Source of the DNA: Sphingomonadaceae bacterium
GTDB taxonomy: Bacteria; Pseudomonadota; Alphaproteobacteria; Sphingomonadales; Sphingomonadaceae
Reading direction: 5' to 3'
DNA length: 17,097 bases
NCBI GenBank assembly: GCA_004282995.1
Contig: SHLU01000024.1
Span: 1 to 17,097, forward strand
The notes below the pieces were generated by a model, which saw only the letters and a list, made by a program, of their open reading frames with translations, did not search any database and had not been told where the DNA came from. A program made the position numbers and the translations under genes. Positions 13,976 to 17,097 of the stretch are shown here, one piece after another. Positions within the stretch are counted from its first letter, which is position 1. Every line of letters starts with the position of its first letter.

Positions 13976-15436
13976 ATGAAAATCACTTTTGCCGACGCCG
14001 TTCCAGCAGACGCGGGCCTTGTCGCCCATATCGCCAACCGCGGATCATTGCCTGACAGTATCGAAACCGTCCTTGCCGAAGGCGCCAAAGCGGCGCGTTT
14101 CAAAGGCTCCGCAGGGCAGGTATTCGAAGGCTTCGTTGCGCGCGGCGACAAAACCGTGCGGGTCGCGATCGCCGGTGCTGGCGAGGCTAATGCCGACAAG
14201 CGTACAAGCAATCTGGAAAAGGCTGGCGCCGCGCTGGCCGCCAAATATCTGACCTCGGGCGAGAAGCGTATCGTGCTCGATGTGTCCGGTGCGGGGCTTG
14301 ATGCCGATGCTCTTGCTTCGGTCCTGCTCGGCCTGCGGCTGCGCAGTTGGCGCCATGATACCTATCGCACCAAGATGAAGGACGATCAAAAAAAGACGCT
14401 TACTTCGGTAACCGTCGTCGGAGCGTCCGATGGCGCGGAGGCGGCCTGGAAAATCGAATCAGCGTTGTGCGAAGGCATCGAGTTTGCCCGCGAACTGATC
14501 GCGGAGCCGGCCAACATGCTCTATCCGGAAAGCTTCGTCGAACGCTGCCGGAGCGCACTTGAAGGCACCGGCATCGAAATCATCGCCATGGACGAGGCGG
14601 AGATGGAGAAGCACGGCATGGGCGCGCTGCTCGGCGTCGGTCTCGGCTCCGATCGCGAATCGCGACTGCTTTGCCTGAAGTGGAACGGCGGCGCGGCGGG
14701 CCAGCGCCCGATGGCTTTCGTAGGCAAGGGCGTGACCTTCGATACCGGTGGCATCTCGATCAAGCCAGGACCGGGCATGTGGGACATGAAATGGGATATG
14801 GGCGGTGCGGCGGCGGTGGCCGGCGGCATGGTCGCGCTGGCGAAGCGCGGGGCCAAAGCCAATGTGGTCGGCATCTGCGGTCTGGTCGAGAACATGCCCG
14901 ATGGACGTGCCCAGCGTCCGGGCGACATCGTCACCTCGATGTCAGGCCAGACTATCGAAGTTCTCAACACCGACGCTGAGGGACGGCTGGTTCTGTGTGA
15001 CGCGCTGACCTGGACGCAGAAGGAATTCGATCCTGTCGCAGTGGTGGATTTCGCCACGCTGACCGGCGCCATGATCATCGCGCTCGGCAACGAGTATGGC
15101 GGAATCTTCGCAAATGACGATGATCTGGCCGACGGCCTGATGGCGGCGGGCCAGTCCAGCGGCGACAAGCTGTGGCGATTCCCGCTTTCGCCGGCCTATG
15201 ACAAGCTGATCGACAGCCCCATTGCCGACATGAAGAATATTGGTGGGCGCGGAGCCGGCTCGATAACCGCGGCGCAGTTCCTGCAGCGGTTCATCGACAA
15301 GGATCGCCCGTGGGCGCATTGTGACATTGCCGGGATGGTGTTTGACGAGAAGCCTGGCCACACCTGGGGCAAGGGCGCAACCGGCTACGGCGTGCGCATC
15401 ATCGACCGCTACGTGCGCGACGTCCTCAAGGGCTAG
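13976..15436 (+). CDS. pepA: Leucyl aminopeptidase (M17)
   Basis: A cytosolic two-metal exopeptidase that removes N-terminal residues, important in peptide turnover; in some bacteria PepA also binds DNA. The 486-residue product has the non-catalytic N-domain (1 to about 165) and the M17 catalytic domain. Metal and catalytic residues are K251 and D256 (FVGKGVTFDTGG), D274 (KWDMGG), and D333, E335 and R337 in the signature NTDAEGRLVL. These positions follow the bovine enzyme with an offset of one. ATG at 13976 has GGAG five bases upstream. It is followed, 19 bases after its stop, by the DUF2256 gene and then holC; the pepA-holC link is also found in enterobacteria. Confidence 0.97.
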   Translation: MKITFADAVPADAGLVAHIANRGSLPDSIETVLAEGAKAARFKGSAGQVFEGFVARGDKTVRVAIAGAGEANADKRTSNLEKAGAALAAKYLTSGEKRIVLDVSGAGLDADALASVLLGLRLRSWRHDTYRTKMKDDQKKTLTSVTVVGASDGAEAAWKIESALCEGIEFARELIAEPANMLYPESFVERCRSALEGTGIEIIAMDEAEMEKHGMGALLGVGLGSDRESRLLCLKWNGGAAGQRPMAFVGKGVTFDTGGISIKPGPGMWDMKWDMGGAAAVAGGMVALAKRGAKANVVGICGLVENMPDGRAQRPGDIVTSMSGQTIEVLNTDAEGRLVLCDALTWTQKEFDPVAVVDFATLTGAMIIALGNEYGGIFANDDDLADGLMAAGQSSGDKLWRFPLSPAYDKLIDSPIADMKNIGGRGAGSITAAQFLQRFIDKDRPWAHCDIAGMVFDEKPGHTWGKGATGYGVRIIDRYVRDVLKG

Positions 15437-15455
15437 GACGTCGCACTTGGGGAGG

Positions 15456-15613
<158 letters not shown>

Positions 15614-15617
<4 letters not shown>

Positions 15618-16048
15618 AAGTCGATTTCTGGCAATTGTCGCGCGATCCGGCCGAGAAAGTGGTGTCGATGATTGCCGCGCGCGTGCTCGACCAGGGAGAA
15701 CGCCTGCTGGTGGTGTCGGCTGACGAAGCCCGACGCAAGGCCATTTCGAAGGCATTGTGGGATGCCGAAACGGGGAATTTTCTTGCCAATGGCGATGCCG
15801 CCGATCCCCACGCTGCGCGCCAGCCAATCCTGCTGTCCGAGCGATGTGAAGGATCGAACGGCGCCAGCCACGTGATCTTTGCCGACGGCAATTGGCAAGA
15901 GCCTGAAGGATTCGAGCGGGCATTTCTGCTGTTCGACGAAGCCACGCTGGAGGCGGCCCGCGGCGTCTGGCGGGCGCTTGACGGGACGGGAGGGCTCGAA
16001 CGTTCCTTTTTCCGCCAGGATGACGGCAAATGGACCCGCATTGCCTGA
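15614..16048 (+). CDS. holC: DNA polymerase III chi subunit
   Basis: Chi links the clamp loader (through psi) to single-stranded DNA-binding protein during replication. The 144-residue product is close to the E. coli length (147). It has the Rossmann-like pattern of the family: start MKVDFWQLSRDP, basic helix EKVVSMIAARVLDQGERLLVVSAD, LWDAETGNFLANG (48-60), PILLSERCEGSNGASHVIFADG and a C-terminal FLLFDEATLEAARGVWRAL. ATG at 15614 overlaps the stop of the DUF2256 gene by four bases and lacks a strong ribosome site of its own, so re-initiation is likely. No holD (psi) is in the window; many alphaproteobacteria lack a recognisable one. Confidence 0.92.
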
Positions 16049-16107
16049 CCCCCTTGCGCTTCGCGCTCGGTGCGCGAATGATGCACTGGCGATTTGGGAG
16101 AAACACC

Positions 16108-16614
16108 ATGCTTAAGCGACTGGCACTCGCCACCGCAGTCTTAGCACTGTCGGCTTGCGGTTCGGAGAAATCCGGCACCTTCGAAACCGAAGAGGGCGAC
16201 GATGGCGTTTATACAATCGATCCAGCCACGGGTGAGAGTTCTGCCAAGATCACCACTGACGAGGGAACCGCGAGTTTTCGTAGCGGCGCCAATGTGAAGG
16301 CGGACCTGCCCGCCGGGTGGTCGATCTATCCCGGTGCCGAAGTCATCTCGGCCACCAATATAGACGGTGTCGAAGGCAAGGGCACAATGGTGACGATGGA
16401 AAGCGATGCTTCCGTCGACGACCTGATCGCCCATTACCGCAAGCAGGCGAAAAAGGCTGGCCTTGAGATCAAGATGGAGATGACCGTCGACAAGGGTCGG
16501 ATTATCGCTGGCACTTCCAGGGACGGGCAGCAATTCTCGCTCAACGTCACGACCGATACCGAATCCGGTAAAGTGCAGGCGCAATTGATGGTCGCAACCG
16601 ACCTCGGCGGCTAG
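16108..16614 (+). CDS. Lipoprotein, function unknown
   Basis: A 168-residue protein with a lipoprotein signal peptide: MLKR, hydrophobic core, lipobox LSAC with C17. The mature protein starts with a polar acidic linker (18-50) and then has a compact alpha/beta-looking domain: ADLPAGWSIYPGAEVISA, GTMVTMESDASVDDLIAHYRKQAKKAGLEI, MTVDKGRIIAGTSRDGQQFSLNVT and a final strand VQAQLMVATD. The P-x-YPGA-x-V phrase followed by a D-L-I-A-H-Y-R helix is a pattern I have seen in other uncharacterised envelope proteins. ATG at 16108 has GGGAG seven bases upstream. It lies 59 bases after holC on the same strand and could be in that operon or have its own promoter. Confidence 0.85.
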   Translation: MLKRLALATAVLALSACGSEKSGTFETEEGDDGVYTIDPATGESSAKITTDEGTASFRSGANVKADLPAGWSIYPGAEVISATNIDGVEGKGTMVTMESDASVDDLIAHYRKQAKKAGLEIKMEMTVDKGRIIAGTSRDGQQFSLNVTTDTESGKVQAQLMVATDLGG

Positions 16615-16732
16615 TCGGCCGGCCGTCGGCCCCAGGGGGTGTGACAACTGTCGGCTTGCCGGGCGCGCTGGGTGCCGCTAAGGGCGCGCGCAACTCTATT
16701 GCCCCCCAAAATCTTGCACGAAGGATAGTCCC

Positions 16733-17097
16733 ATGGCGGTTACCCGCACCTTTTCGATCATCAAGCCCGACGCCACCCGCCGAAACCTGACCGGCGCTGT
16801 CACCAAGATGCTGGAAGAAGCCGGCCTCCGCGTCGTCGCTTCCAAGCGCATCCAGATGACCCGCGAACAGGCCGAAGGCTTCTACGCTGTCCACAAGGAA
16901 CGCCCCTTCTTTGGTGAACTGGTCGATTTCATGATCAGCGGTCCGGTTGTCGTCCAGATCCTCGAAGGCGAAGATGCCGTGAAGCGCAATCGTGACATCA
17001 TGGGCGCCACCAATCCGGCCGACGCAGCCGAAGGCACGATCCGCAAGGCCCACGCCGAATCGATCGAAGCCAACACCGTCCACGGTTCGGACAGCGA
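16733..17097 (+). CDS. ndk: Nucleoside diphosphate kinase, cut by the window end
   Basis: Ndk transfers the gamma phosphate between nucleoside triphosphates and diphosphates through a phosphohistidine, balancing the NTP and dNTP pools in the cytoplasm. The visible 121 residues start MAVTRTFSIIKPDATRR, with K11 at the phosphate site, and include KERPFFGELVDFM, SGPVV, RDIMGATNPADA and the active-site stretch TVHGSDS with H117. About 20 residues of a usual 140 are missing at the right edge. ATG at 16733 has AAGGA (16721-16725) seven bases upstream. The 118-base gap before it is GC-rich with no obvious promoter or terminator. Confidence 0.97.
   Translation, partial: MAVTRTFSIIKPDATRRNLTGAVTKMLEEAGLRVVASKRIQMTREQAEGFYAVHKERPFFGELVDFMISGPVVVQILEGEDAVKRNRDIMGATNPADAAEGTIRKAHAESIEANTVHGSDS

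Noticed and set aside
13864..14244. N-terminal extension of lptD beyond 13863
   Set aside because: The added residues lie antisense to the start of pepA and would bury the signal peptide. The ATG at 13863 gives a normal exported LptD.
16618..16632. GGCCG/CGGCC inverted repeat after the lipoprotein gene as a terminator
   Set aside because: Only five base pairs, no T-run, and it lies in a stretch rich in GGCC where such repeats are expected.

Overview
This window looks like chromosomal DNA of a GC-rich alphaproteobacterium, most likely a sphingomonad (Sphingomonadales; an Erythrobacter-like genus would fit). The evidence is a circularly permuted two-piece tmRNA with the tag ANDNEALALAA, the lptD-surA-pdxA-rsmA order, and the pepA-holC and ndk neighbourhood. 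The assignment rests on recognition of families, not on a database search. I see no mobile element, CRISPR array or tRNA.

Layout. Positions 11-435 hold a strong hairpin, a probable promoter carrying a 16-bp palindrome, and the split ssrA gene. A small membrane protein of unknown function follows at 455-703 (-). A minus-strand operon (4303 to 823) then encodes an M20 metallohydrolase, arginine N-succinyltransferase (astA) and N-succinylarginine dihydrolase (astB), joined by 4-base overlaps. This is the front half of the ammonia-producing arginine succinyltransferase (AST) pathway. Malate synthase G (glcB, 4456-6567 +) is divergent from it and ends at a strong bidirectional terminator.

On the minus strand come an acidic lipoprotein (6649-7050), two small exported proteins (7122-7802 and 7806-8135) and the envelope cluster rsmA, pdxA, surA, lptD (8174-13863). 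LptD builds the outer-membrane LPS gate and SurA is the periplasmic chaperone for outer-membrane proteins. PdxA (vitamin B6 synthesis) and RsmA (16S rRNA methylation) share the operon, as in many Proteobacteria. The two exported proteins directly downstream of rsmA are the least explained genes here.

On the plus strand, pepA (13976) is divergent from lptD. It is followed by a 53-residue DUF2256 zinc-ribbon-like protein, holC (DNA polymerase III chi), a lipoprotein, and ndk, which runs off the right end.

Most of the window is ordinary core genome. The points most worth following are the M20 enzyme as a possible substitute for AstE, the exported pair after rsmA, the tiny DUF2256 gene coupled to holC, the palindrome over the ssrA promoter, and the repeated use of TTGA/GTGA overlapping start-stop junctions.
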